NCBI GenBank assembly: GCA_019683665.1 | Contig: JADGIB010000023.1 | Span: 1-21,046, forward strand | Reading direction: 5' to 3' | DNA: 21,046 bases | From: Solirubrobacteraceae bacterium | GTDB taxonomy: Bacteria; Actinomycetota; Thermoleophilia; Solirubrobacterales; Solirubrobacteraceae | Shown here: one piece after another, positions 6,191-13,206 of the stretch | Position numbering within the stretch: the first letter of the stretch is position 1 | Layout of the letters: each line of letters opens with the position of its first letter | The notes under the pieces: generated by a model | What the model was told of the DNA's origin: nothing | Databases searched by the model: none | Seen by the model: only the letters and a program-made list of their open reading frames with translations | Program-made: the position numbers and the translations under genes

Positions 6191-8551
6191 TCAGTGCTCC
6201 CGCTCCCGGCGGACCTTCGGCTCGCAGTGGCGCGGCTGGGCGACCGGGGGCCGGTCCTCCTCCGGCGCGATCGGCCGCGTCTGCGGCGCCCCCTCCGCGA
6301 CGACGATCTGCTCGCCGTAGTGGGCGATCGTCAGCGGCGCGCCGGCGCGCAGCGTGTACGTCGCCGCGTCGCGGCGCACCTCGACGCCGAGCCGCGACCC
6401 GCGCTGGGTGACCGTGAAGGCCAGGCGCGTCACGTCGCGCGGCAGCCGCGGGCGGAACTCCAGCCGGTGGTCGTACTCGCGCATCCCGCCCAGCCCGGCG
6501 GTCGCCGCGATGACCGCGCCGGCCAGCGACGCGATGTGGACCCCGTCCTGCGTGTTGTGGTCGAGGTCGTGGATGTCCATGAGCGCCGCCTCGGCCAGAT
6601 AGTCGTAGGCGAGCTCGACGTGGCCGACCTCGGCGGCGACGACCGCCTGGGTCGCCGCCGACAGCGACGAGTCGCGGACGGTCAGCGGCTCGTAGTGCTC
6701 GAAGGCGCGCTGCTTCTCCTCGTGGGTGAAGCGGTCGCCGCAGAGGTGCAGGGCGAGGACGAGGTCGGCCTGCTTGACGACCTGCCTGCGGTACAGCTCG
6801 AAGTACGGGAAGTGCAGCAGCAGCGGGTACCGGTCGGCCTCGGTGCCCTCGAAGTCCCACACGTCGTGGGCCAGGAAGTCCTGGTCCTGGGCGTGGACGC
6901 CGAGCCGCTCGTCGAACGGGACGTAGACGTCCTCGGCGGCGCGCCGCCACGCCTGCACCTCGGCCGGGACGACCCCGAGCCGGGCGGCGTCGGAGCGGAA
7001 GCGCATCGCCGCGTCCGCGGCCGCGGCGAGGTTGCGCGCCGCCATCAGGTTCGTGAAGGCGTTGTCGTCGACGAGGGCCGAGTACTCGTCGGGGCCGGTG
7101 ACGCCGTGGATGTGGAAGCGCGCGTCGGCGCCGACGTGCCCGAGGTGCATCCACAGCCGCGCGCTCTGGACGAGGAGCTCGATGCCCTCCTCGCGCAGGA
7201 AGTCCTCGTCGCCGGTGGCGGCGACGTAGCGCTCGACCGCGTAGGCGACGTCGGCGTTGACGTGGAAGGCGGCGGTCGCGGCCGGCCAGTAGCCCGAGCA
7301 CTCCTCCCCGTGGATCGTGCGCCACGGCATCGCCGCGCCGCGCAGGCCGAGCTGCTGCGCGCGGGCCGTGGCCAGCGGCAGGATCCGGTGGCGCCAGCGC
7401 AGCGCGTCGCGGGCGGCCTGCGGCAGCGTGTGGATGAGGACGGGCAGGACGAACGCCTCGGTGTCCCAGAACGCGTGGCCGTCGTAGCCGGGGCCGGTGA
7501 GGCCCTTGGCCGCGATCGCGCGCGTCTCGGCCCGGGCGGACGCCTGCAGGACGTGGAACTGGGCGAAGCGCAGCGCCTGCTGGATCTCCGGGTCGCCGTC
7601 GACCTCGATGTCGGCCCGCTCCCAGTAGTCGTCGAGGTAGGCGCGCTGGCGCTCGGCGAGGACGTCGAAGCCCTGCGCGAGCGCGGTCTCGAGGCTCGCG
7701 TCGACCTGGTCGCGCAGCCAGTCGACCGACTGGTGGGCGGACCAGTGGTAGGCGAGCAGCTTCGTGAGCCGGAGGGGCCGGCCCGGGTGGAGCGCGAGCG
7801 CGAGCGTGACGCGGCCGAGGTCGGGCTCGGCCTGCGTCAGCGTCATGACGTCGCCGTCGGCGGCGATCGCGTGCTCCATCCCGGCCGCGAACGTGATCCC
7901 GCTGCGCTTCGTGCGGTGGGCGAGCACGACCCGCAGGCCGTGCTCGATGTGCAGGAGGCTCTCGAGGACGGCGCCGAGCGCCGTCCCGGCGCGCGGGTCG
8001 GCGCCGGCGGGCCGGTCCTCCTGGTTGGCGTGGAGGTTCGACTGGATGGCGACGCGCAGCGGCTGCTCGAGCGCCTCGACCTCGTAGGAGATCGCGGCGA
8101 CGCTGCGGTCGACGAACGAGACGAGCCGCCGGCTCGTGACGCGGACCGCGTGCCCGGCCTCGCTGCGCCAGCGCACGTCGCGGGTGAGCACGCCGCTGCG
8201 GAAGTCGAGCGTGCGCTCGTGGCGCTCGAGCGTGCCGCGGTGGATGTCGAACGGGGCGTCCTCGACGAGAAGGCGGATGAGCTTGCCGTCGGTGACGTTG
8301 ACGACGGCCTGGCCGTCCTCGGCGAACCCGAAGCCGCGCTCGCCGTACTCGAGCGGGTAGGACTCGTAGAGGCCGTTGAGGTAGGTGCCGCTGAGGACGC
8401 GCGGCTCGCCCTCGTCGAGGTTGCCGCGCAGGCCGAGGTGGCCGTTGGCGAGCGCGAAGATCGACTCGGTCTGGGCGAGCACCTCGGGGCGCAGCCGCGT
8501 CTCGCGCACGCACCACGGCTCGGGCGGGAACGACTCGAGGCCGATCGTCAC
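6191..8551 (-). CDS. Glycoside hydrolase family 65 protein (disaccharide phosphorylase/hydrolase)
   Basis: A 786-aa GH65 enzyme. The family includes trehalose, maltose, kojibiose and nigerose phosphorylases, which release beta-glucose 1-phosphate, and some hydrolases. It has the N-terminal beta-sandwich (about 1-270), a linker, the (alpha/alpha)6 barrel with GHAFWDTE (358-365) and the general acid in GPDEYS (E489), then the KQADLVLALH and DSSLSAATQ segments that shape the phosphate or nucleophile site, and a C-terminal beta domain. The GTG start (8551) overlaps the stop of the upstream phosphatase gene by 4 nt (GTGA), so the two are translationally coupled. A beta-phosphoglucomutase partner is the classic sign of a phosphorylase. 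The pair matches the M. tuberculosis Rv3400-Rv3401 arrangement as I recall it. The disaccharide (trehalose or another alpha-glucoside) cannot be fixed from sequence. Confidence 0.93.
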   Translation of the reverse strand: MTIGLESFPPEPWCVRETRLRPEVLAQTESIFALANGHLGLRGNLDEGEPRVLSGTYLNGLYESYPLEYGERGFGFAEDGQAVVNVTDGKLIRLLVEDAPFDIHRGTLERHERTLDFRSGVLTRDVRWRSEAGHAVRVTSRRLVSFVDRSVAAISYEVEALEQPLRVAIQSNLHANQEDRPAGADPRAGTALGAVLESLLHIEHGLRVVLAHRTKRSGITFAAGMEHAIAADGDVMTLTQAEPDLGRVTLALALHPGRPLRLTKLLAYHWSAHQSVDWLRDQVDASLETALAQGFDVLAERQRAYLDDYWERADIEVDGDPEIQQALRFAQFHVLQASARAETRAIAAKGLTGPGYDGHAFWDTEAFVLPVLIHTLPQAARDALRWRHRILPLATARAQQLGLRGAAMPWRTIHGEECSGYWPAATAAFHVNADVAYAVERYVAATGDEDFLREEGIELLVQSARLWMHLGHVGADARFHIHGVTGPDEYSALVDDNAFTNLMAARNLAAAADAAMRFRSDAARLGVVPAEVQAWRRAAEDVYVPFDERLGVHAQDQDFLAHDVWDFEGTEADRYPLLLHFPYFELYRRQVVKQADLVLALHLCGDRFTHEEKQRAFEHYEPLTVRDSSLSAATQAVVAAEVGHVELAYDYLAEAALMDIHDLDHNTQDGVHIASLAGAVIAATAGLGGMREYDHRLEFRPRLPRDVTRLAFTVTQRGSRLGVEVRRDAATYTLRAGAPLTIAHYGEQIVVAEGAPQTRPIAPEEDRPPVAQPRHCEPKVRREREH

Positions 8552-9261
8552 GCGCCCGGCTCCCGGTCGAGGAGGTCGGCGAGGTCGCGCACGACGACGT
8601 CGGCGCCGTGGGCGCACAGCGCGTCGGCCTGGCCGACGCGGTCGACGCCGACGACCCAGCCGAACCCGCCGGCACGCCCGGCCTCGACGCCCGCGAGGGC
8701 GTCCTCGAACACCGCGGCGGCGGCGGGCGCGACGCCGAGCAGCTGCGCGGCGCGCAGGAACGTGTCGGGCGCGGGCTTGCCGCGCAGGTGCTCGCGCGCG
8801 AGGGTGACGCCGTCGACGCGGGCCTCGAGGTCGCCGGCGATCCCGGCGGCGACGATCACCGCCCGGCAGTTCGCGCTCGAGGAGACGACGGCGGTGCGCA
8901 GCCCGGCGGCGCGGACGGCGGCGAGGTAGCGGACGCTGCCGGGGTACGGGGTGACGCCGTGCTCGGCGATGACGCGGCGCACGAGCGCGTTCTTGCGGTC
9001 GCCGAGGGCGCGGACCTGCGCCTCGTCGAGGCGGATGCCCCGCGAGGCCAGGAACGCGCGGACGCCGTCGTCGCGGGGCCTGCCGTCGACGTGGGCGTCG
9101 TAGTCGGCCTGCTCGAAGGGCCGGAAGCCGGGGCCGTCGCGCTCGCGCAGGTAGGCGTCGAACATCGCCTTCCAGGCGGCGAAGTGAACGGTGGCCGTCG
9201 TCGTCAGGACCCCGTCGAGGTCGAACAGGCACGCCGTGACGGAGTCCGGGAGGCCGAGCAC
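8548..9261 (-). CDS. pgmB: HAD hydrolase, beta-phosphoglucomutase type
   Basis: A 237-aa HAD-superfamily protein with motif I DLDGVL (nucleophile D14, acid D16), a helical cap with VDGRPRDDG (58-66) matching the beta-phosphoglucomutase cap signature, motif II SSSA (127-130), the motif III lysine in RGKPAPDTF (K162) and motif IV VFEDALAG (E186, D187). It would convert beta-glucose 1-phosphate, the product of the downstream GH65 enzyme, to glucose 6-phosphate. The GTG at 9261 is chosen because AGGAT lies 9 nt upstream and the protein then begins just before the first beta strand. It starts 11 nt after the Ku gene stop and overlaps the GH65 start by 4 nt, so all three are probably cotranscribed. 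A simple sugar-phosphate phosphatase is the alternative. Confidence 0.88.
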   Translation of the reverse strand: MLGLPDSVTACLFDLDGVLTTTATVHFAAWKAMFDAYLRERDGPGFRPFEQADYDAHVDGRPRDDGVRAFLASRGIRLDEAQVRALGDRKNALVRRVIAEHGVTPYPGSVRYLAAVRAAGLRTAVVSSSANCRAVIVAAGIAGDLEARVDGVTLAREHLRGKPAPDTFLRAAQLLGVAPAAAAVFEDALAGVEAGRAGGFGWVVGVDRVGQADALCAHGADVVVRDLADLLDREPGA

Positions 9262-9272
9262 GTGGCGCGATC

Positions 9273-10091
9273 CTAGTCGGCGGCCGCCGTCGCGCGCCGG
9301 CCCTTGCCCGGGCCGCGGACCTCGGCGAGGCTCTCCTCGAGGGCGGCCATGAGGTCGCCGGGGGGCGGCGCGGCCACCTCGGGCGGCGGCGGCGCGATCG
9401 CCTGGCCGCGGCGCTTGCGGCGCACGACCCGCTGCAGGCGCGCGCGGTAGCGGTCCTCGTAGCGCTCGGGGTCCCAGTCGGCGCCGAGCGCCTCGACGAG
9501 CCTGACGGCCCGGTCGAGCGCCTGCTTGGTCGGCCGGCGGCGCCCGCCGGGGTCGATGCCGGTCGTCGGGCGGACCTCGTCGTGGAAGCGCATCGTCGTC
9601 AGGGCGAGCAGGCCGTCGCGGACGCGGACGGCGACGAGGTGCTCCTTCGTGCGCAGGACGATCCGCCCGATCGCGGCCTGGTCGCGGTCGCGCATGACCT
9701 CGACGAGGAGCCGGTAGGCGCGGCGCACGCCTTCGGCCTCCCCCGCGGGCACGAGCAGGTAGGGGTGGTCGTAGAGGACCGGGTCGATCTCGGCGACGTC
9801 GACGAAGGCGCCGATCTCGATCGTGCGGGTGCGCTTCGGGGCGATCGCCTGCAGCTCCTCGTCGGTGAGGACGACCTGGGTGCCGTCGCGGCGCTCGTAG
9901 CCGTGCCCGATCTCGTCCCACCCGACCTCCGCGTCCTCGCGCTCGCAGAAGCGGCGGGTCTCGATCCGGGCGCCGTCCTCGCGGTGGAGGAGGTGGAAGC
10001 GGAGGTCGTGGTCGCGGACGGCGCTGTACAGGCGCACCGGCACGTTCACGAGGCCGAACGAGAGCGTCCCGCTCCAGAGCGCCCGGGGCAT
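9273..10091 (-). CDS. ku: Ku protein (non-homologous end joining), copy 1
   Basis: A 272-aa bacterial Ku. As a dimeric ring it binds double-strand DNA ends and recruits the ligase LigD. The typical opening MPRALWSGTLSFGLVNVPVRLY is present, followed by the beta-barrel core with FHLLHREDGARI, the YERRDGTQVVLTDEEL segment (about 64-79), PVLYDHPYLLVP (about 103-114) and AIGRIVLRTKEHLV. The C-terminal tail is Pro-rich, then basic, and is longer than that of the neighbouring paralogue; such tails vary between Ku proteins. The ATG at 10091 shares its A with the TGA of the upstream ku gene, so translation is coupled. No ligD is present in the window. Confidence 0.95.
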   Translation of the reverse strand: MPRALWSGTLSFGLVNVPVRLYSAVRDHDLRFHLLHREDGARIETRRFCEREDAEVGWDEIGHGYERRDGTQVVLTDEELQAIAPKRTRTIEIGAFVDVAEIDPVLYDHPYLLVPAGEAEGVRRAYRLLVEVMRDRDQAAIGRIVLRTKEHLVAVRVRDGLLALTTMRFHDEVRPTTGIDPGGRRRPTKQALDRAVRLVEALGADWDPERYEDRYRARLQRVVRRKRRGQAIAPPPPEVAAPPPGDLMAALEESLAEVRGPGKGRRATAAAD

Positions 10092-10849
10092 CAGAGGCTC
10101 GCCTCCAGCGCGGCGGCGAGGTCGTCGGGCGCCTCGGGCTCCGGCGCGTCGGGCGCCTCGATCGCCTTCCCCTTCGCCTTGGCGGCGATCGCCCGCTGGA
10201 CGGCGCGGCGGTACGTGTCGCGGTGGCGCTCGGGGTCGAACGGCTCGTGGAGCGTCTCGACGAGCCGCTCGGCCAGCCGCAGCTCCTTGCGGCCCGGCGT
10301 CGCGCGCGGCGCGGCGACGTCGAGCGAGGCCGGGTCGACGATCTCGTCGGCGAAGCGCAGCGTGTGGAGCGCGAGGGCGCCGTCGCGCGGGCGGATCGCG
10401 ACGACGCGCTCGCGGTCGTGGAACGTGAAGCGGCCGATCGCGGCCCGCCCGGCCGTCGCGAGCGCGTCGTGCAGGAGCCGGTAGGCCGCCCCGCCGTCGT
10501 CGCCGGCGCCGAGGTGGTAGGTCGCGTCGTAGAAGACCGGGTCGATGGCGGCGGCGTCGACGCAGTCCTCGATCTCGATGACGTGGGCGCGGTCGCCGGC
10601 CGCCGCCTTCAGCTCGTCGGGCTCGAGCACGACGTCCTCGCCGCTGCTGAGCCGGTAGCCCTTGACGACCTCCGCCCACGGCACCTCGGCGTCCTCCTGC
10701 GTGCACCAGCGCCGGTGGCGGATGCGCGCCCCGTCCTTCAGGTGCACTTCGTGGAAGCGCACGGTCCTGGACTCGGTGGCGGCGTGGACCTTCACCGGGA
10801 CGGCGAGCAGCCCGAGCATCACGGTCCCGTTCCAGAGCGAGCGCGCCAT
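10091..10849 (-). CDS. ku: Ku protein (non-homologous end joining), copy 2
   Basis: A 252-aa Ku paralogue, clearly diverged from the adjacent copy. It begins MARSLWNGTVMLGLLAVPVK and has the core segments VRFHEVHLKDGARI, VVKGYRLSSGEDVVLEPDEL, PVFYDATYHLG and AIGRFTFHDRERVV, and ends in an acidic Pro/Glu/Ala tail rather than a basic one. ATG 10849 is the canonical Ku start; the in-frame extension upstream is low-complexity and lacks family similarity. A weak AGCGAGG serves as ribosome binding site. It is the first gene of the run ku-ku-pgmB-GH65. A perfect palindrome at 10887-10901 lies in its promoter region. The two different tails suggest that the copies form a heterodimer or have separate roles. 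Confidence 0.94.
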   Translation of the reverse strand: MARSLWNGTVMLGLLAVPVKVHAATESRTVRFHEVHLKDGARIRHRRWCTQEDAEVPWAEVVKGYRLSSGEDVVLEPDELKAAAGDRAHVIEIEDCVDAAAIDPVFYDATYHLGAGDDGGAAYRLLHDALATAGRAAIGRFTFHDRERVVAIRPRDGALALHTLRFADEIVDPASLDVAAPRATPGRKELRLAERLVETLHEPFDPERHRDTYRRAVQRAIAAKAKGKAIEAPDAPEPEAPDDLAAALEASL

Positions 10850-10886
10850 CGCCGCCTCGCTACCCCGCACGACGGGGTCGCGCACG

Positions 10887-10901
10887 CGGTTCGTGGAACC
10901 G
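10887..10901. promoter_or_regulatory. Perfect palindrome upstream of the ku operon
   Basis: CGGTTCGTGGAACCG has perfect 6-bp arms about a 3-bp centre and lies 38 bp upstream of the first ku start, in the 127-bp divergent gap shared with the gene at 10977. The arm order (TTC then GAA) is opposite to an actinobacterial LexA box (GAAC...GTTC), so it is not an SOS site. It is a candidate operator for an unknown regulator. A weaker CCCCG/CGGGG repeat sits at 10863-10877. Confidence 0.4.
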
Positions 10902-10976
10902 ACGCCGGGGAGCGGCGGAATCGGACCCGGGGTCGGCCGTCGGCGCCGCCCACTGTGACACGATGCCCGATCGCTC

Positions 10977-11432
10977 ATGGCTCCGATAGCGATCAGGCCT
11001 GGCCGATCCATTGGCGGCGACACGATCATCAGGGTCGCCGACTGGCCCAGGCCGGATGCGAACTGGGTGATCGGGACCCAGGACGAACGTGGCCGTCACC
11101 TGGTCGCGCGCGGCTGGCACGCGTTCGCCCGCGACGTCCAGGTCGGGGACATGCAGATCCACGTCGAGTCCGACGAGAGCGTCCTCATCCGCAGCCACTC
11201 CATCGCCCGCACGCTCATCGCGAGCGAGCGGCTCGAGGTCCTCGCGGCGCTGACCGCGTGCGTGTGGGACATCGCGCAGGCCCTCGCCGGTCACGGCGTC
11301 GGCGACGGGTGCGTCGACTGGGTCGTCGACCACCGCCGGAGCGACGTGCTCATGCGGGCGTTCCCCGCGTTCCGCCCCGGAAGCGGACGCCGCGCCAGGC
11401 GCGGCCAGGTCCACCTTCGGCGCGACCGCTAG
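10977..11432 (+). CDS. Hypothetical protein, 151 aa
   Basis: I do not recognise this protein. It reads as coding from about codon 15 onward (consistent G/C third positions and balanced soluble composition), with beta-rich stretches such as ANWVIGTQDERGRHLVARGW and DMQIHVESDESVLIRSHS, a helical central part (about 78-105) and an Arg-rich tail. There is no signal peptide, membrane segment or metal motif. The first dozen codons include rare ones (ATA, AGG, CGA, ATT), so the true start could be an internal GTG near codon 30; no Shine-Dalgarno sequence supports either. It is divergent from the ku operon, and its TAG stop overlaps the stop codon of the convergent small gene within a shared CTAG. 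Confidence 0.65.
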   Translation: MAPIAIRPGRSIGGDTIIRVADWPRPDANWVIGTQDERGRHLVARGWHAFARDVQVGDMQIHVESDESVLIRSHSIARTLIASERLEVLAALTACVWDIAQALAGHGVGDGCVDWVVDHRRSDVLMRAFPAFRPGSGRRARRGQVHLRRDR

Positions 11433-11623
11433 ATGAGCACGTCGAGCTCGTCGAGCTCGTGCGGCTCCATCGAGCGCCAGGCCACGACGGCCTCACGCAC
11501 GTACGCCTGGTTCTCGGGCGACATGTGCTCGGCGTCCTCGAGCAGCTTCCGCCCTGGATCGCGATCCGCGTCGGCCGACGGCGCGGACTCGACGGTGGCG
11601 GAGGTGTGGCGGCGAGCGATCAT
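11429..11623 (-). CDS. Hypothetical small acidic protein, 64 aa
   Basis: This small protein is not recognised. It has a polar N-terminus (MIARRHTSATVES) followed by an acidic, probably helical half (SPENQAYVREAVVAWRSMEP) ending in DELDVLI. ATG 11623 is chosen because GGAAAGGA lies 4 nt upstream; an in-frame start further up would translate the leader. A TACAGT hexamer at 11704-11699 is a reasonable -10, leaving a leader of about 70 nt that contains a GACGAG/CTCGTC hairpin (11670-11697). It is convergent with the 151-aa gene and may be monocistronic. A real gene is likely given the ribosome binding site and promoter, but its role is unknown. Confidence 0.6.
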   Translation of the reverse strand: MIARRHTSATVESAPSADADRDPGRKLLEDAEHMSPENQAYVREAVVAWRSMEPHELDELDVLI

Positions 11624-11698
11624 TGCGTCCTTTCCTGCCCGGCCGGTGCGCGGGCGAATCCGGAGCCTCGACGAGTTCATCGACGGCCCGTCTCGTCA

Positions 11699-11704
11699 AC
11701 TGTA
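11699..11704 (-). promoter_or_regulatory. Putative -10 of the 64-aa protein gene
   Basis: On the minus strand this reads TACAGT, inside an unusually AT-containing patch of the gap between the small gene and the RNase H-like gene. The predicted leader of about 70 nt includes a 6-bp inverted repeat. No convincing -35 is visible. Confidence 0.35.
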
Positions 11705-11763
11705 GTCGAATGCCGGCGAGCGCCGGGATCGCCGATCCGGCGCCGACGGCCGCAGCGCGGCTC

Positions 11764-12171
11764 CTACCCGCCCGCGGCCTCGTCCAACGCCGCGTTGACG
11801 AGCGCGTCGGCGGCCGCGTTCTCGGCGCGCGGCACCGAGCGGATCGTCCAGGCGTCGAAGGCGGCGAGCGCGGCGAGCGCCTCCGCGTGCAGCGGCTTCA
11901 GCGCCGCGTGGCGGACCCGGTACTCGCCGGTGAGCTGCCGGGCGACGAGCTCGGCGTCGTTGACGACCTCGACCTCGGTGGCGCCGAGCTCGCGGGCGCG
12001 GCGCAGGCCGAGCAGCAGGCCCCGGTACTCGGCGACGTTGTTCGTCGTCTCCCCCAGCAGCTCGGTCGCCTCGTCGACGACCTCGCCGCCGGGCGTCGAG
12101 AGGACCGCGGCCGCGGCGGCCGGGCCCGGGTTGCCGCGGGCGCCGCCGTCGACGTGGACGACGAGCCTCAC
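11764..12171 (-). CDS. Ribonuclease HI family protein
   Basis: A 135-aa RNase H-fold protein that would cleave the RNA strand of RNA-DNA hybrids. The four metal-binding acids are in place: D8 in VDGGARGNPGPA, E48 in NNVAEYRGLL, D72 in VVNDAELVARQ and D122 in AENAAADALVN. The YRVRH stretch (84-88) and the absence of the E. coli basic handle match the short RnhA-like proteins common in actinobacteria and archaea, some of which are fused to phosphoglycerate mutase-type phosphatases; this copy is stand-alone. The GTG start at 12171 overlaps the upstream TGA by 4 nt (GTGA), so it is coupled to the small protein before it and is the last gene of the run that begins with the EF-G-like GTPase. Confidence 0.92.
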   Translation of the reverse strand: MRLVVHVDGGARGNPGPAAAAAVLSTPGGEVVDEATELLGETTNNVAEYRGLLLGLRRARELGATEVEVVNDAELVARQLTGEYRVRHAALKPLHAEALAALAAFDAWTIRSVPRAENAAADALVNAALDEAAGG

Positions 12172-12392
12172 TCCGGATCGATGACCGGGAAGTCGCCGGC
12201 GACCCGGGCGCGGCGCCGGTCGCGGCGCTCGCGCCGCTCCTGCGGCGGCTCGACGGGCGGCTCCTCGCCGGTGCGCCGCTCGGCGCGGCGGCGGTCGACG
12301 ATCACCGTCACGTTCGGGTCGTCGGCGTAGTAGGCGGACAGCTTCGGGAGGAGCCGGTCGGCGAGCGGCTCCGGGACGACGCAGTAGATCAT
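12168..12392 (-). CDS. Conserved-looking small basic protein, 74 aa
   Basis: A 74-aa protein with an ordered N-terminal half (MIYCVVPEPLADRLLPKLSAYYADDPNVTVIVDRRRAERR) and a charged, proline- and arginine-rich tail. The VIVDRRRAERR stretch recalls a short motif seen in several small actinobacterial proteins of unknown function. The N-terminal part looks like a compact beta-alpha-beta unit. The ATG at 12392 starts 12 nt after the upstream stop, and its own stop overlaps the RNase H-like gene start, so it sits firmly inside an operon. No function is assigned; the basic tail and the operon partners hint at RNA or ribosome association, but that is inference. Confidence 0.7.
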   Translation of the reverse strand: MIYCVVPEPLADRLLPKLSAYYADDPNVTVIVDRRRAERRTGEEPPVEPPQERRERRDRRRARVAGDFPVIDPE

Positions 12393-12404
12393 CGACCGGG
12401 TTCG

Positions 12405-13193
12405 CTACCCCGAGACGAGGTGGATCTCACCTCGCGCGTCGGCGGCCGCGTTCGGCTGCTGGTCGGCCGGGTCGAGCTGCGAGAGCTCGTCGCCCTGGGC
12501 GCACAGGCGCACGCCCGCGGCCTCGTCGGCGAGGTCGACCTCGTAGCGGTACCAGCACAGCTCCCAGCCGGTGGTGATCGACACGATCGACCCCTCGGTG
12601 GGCGACGGGCGCACGACGACGAACGGGGCCCCGAGCGAGCGCGCGACCCCGGCGATCGTGCGCGGGTGCGGCGACGCGTTGAACAGCTCGACCGCCCGGG
12701 CACGCTTCATGTCGGCGTTCGTCGGGACGGCGTGGACGTGGCGCGGCTCGTGCACGCGCTCGGCGGGCGCGGTCCGCGCGGGCGCCGGCGGCGGGGCGGG
12801 CGCCGGCGCGACCTCGGCCACGTAGGTCGGCTCCCGCTCGTCGCCGTAGGGCAGGACGGGCGGCTCCAGCGGCTCGTCGGCCGCGGCCCGCGGCGCGTGG
12901 CGGCGGATGCCGTTCTCGACCGACGGGACCTCCTCGGCCTTCGCCGACCGGCGCCGCAGGCGCGCGAAGAACGAGCCGCGCTCGCGGCGGCCGCGCTGGC
13001 GCACCGGCATGTCGTCGACGAGGCCCTCGCGGATCCAGCCCTCCAGCGCCGCCCGCTGCGTGCAGAGCTCGCAGACGTTGCGGCGCTGGCCGCCGTGGAG
13101 GAACACGTCGGCGTGCTCCCCGCGCAGCAGGGTCCGCCCGCAGACGTCGCAGGACACCATGGCCTGGTTGGTTGCGATCTGCTTGGGCGTCAC
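12405..13193 (-). CDS. Zinc-ribbon protein of unknown function
   Basis: A 262-aa protein with an N-terminal four-cysteine zinc ribbon (CDVC at 15-18 and CELC at 41-44), then a basic stretch (about 65-85), a long Pro/Ala-rich linker (about 125-150) and a globular C-terminal part (about 160-240) containing RARAVELFNASPHPRTIAGV, GAPFVVVRPSPTEGSIVSIT and WELCWYRYEVDL. The C-terminal part reads like a small domain sensing or binding a ligand, but I cannot name it. The GTG at 13193 lies 13 nt after the EF-G-like stop; ATG 13160 (MVSCDVCGRTL) is an equally good start, and neither has a Shine-Dalgarno sequence. It is coupled with the small basic protein and RNase H-like gene downstream. Confidence 0.75.
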   Translation of the reverse strand: MTPKQIATNQAMVSCDVCGRTLLRGEHADVFLHGGQRRNVCELCTQRAALEGWIREGLVDDMPVRQRGRRERGSFFARLRRRSAKAEEVPSVENGIRRHAPRAAADEPLEPPVLPYGDEREPTYVAEVAPAPAPPPAPARTAPAERVHEPRHVHAVPTNADMKRARAVELFNASPHPRTIAGVARSLGAPFVVVRPSPTEGSIVSITTGWELCWYRYEVDLADEAAGVRLCAQGDELSQLDPADQQPNAAADARGEIHLVSG

Positions 13194-13206
13194 GAGGGCT
13201 ACGAGC

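Noticed and set aside
6194..8929. 911-aa plus-strand open frame opposite GH65 and pgmB
   Set aside because: Repetitive Val/Asp/Glu/Arg sequence without domain motifs; the opposite strand encodes the complete GH65 enzyme with its active-site motifs.
10887..10901. LexA/SOS box upstream of ku
   Set aside because: The half-sites are in the reverse order (GGTTC...GAACC) and the spacing is wrong for the actinobacterial GAAC-N4-GTTC box.
10860..11414. Minus-strand 184-aa frame overlapping the 151-aa gene
   Set aside because: Asp/Val/Ala/Arg-rich antisense composition and no start signal; the plus-strand reading has better protein character.
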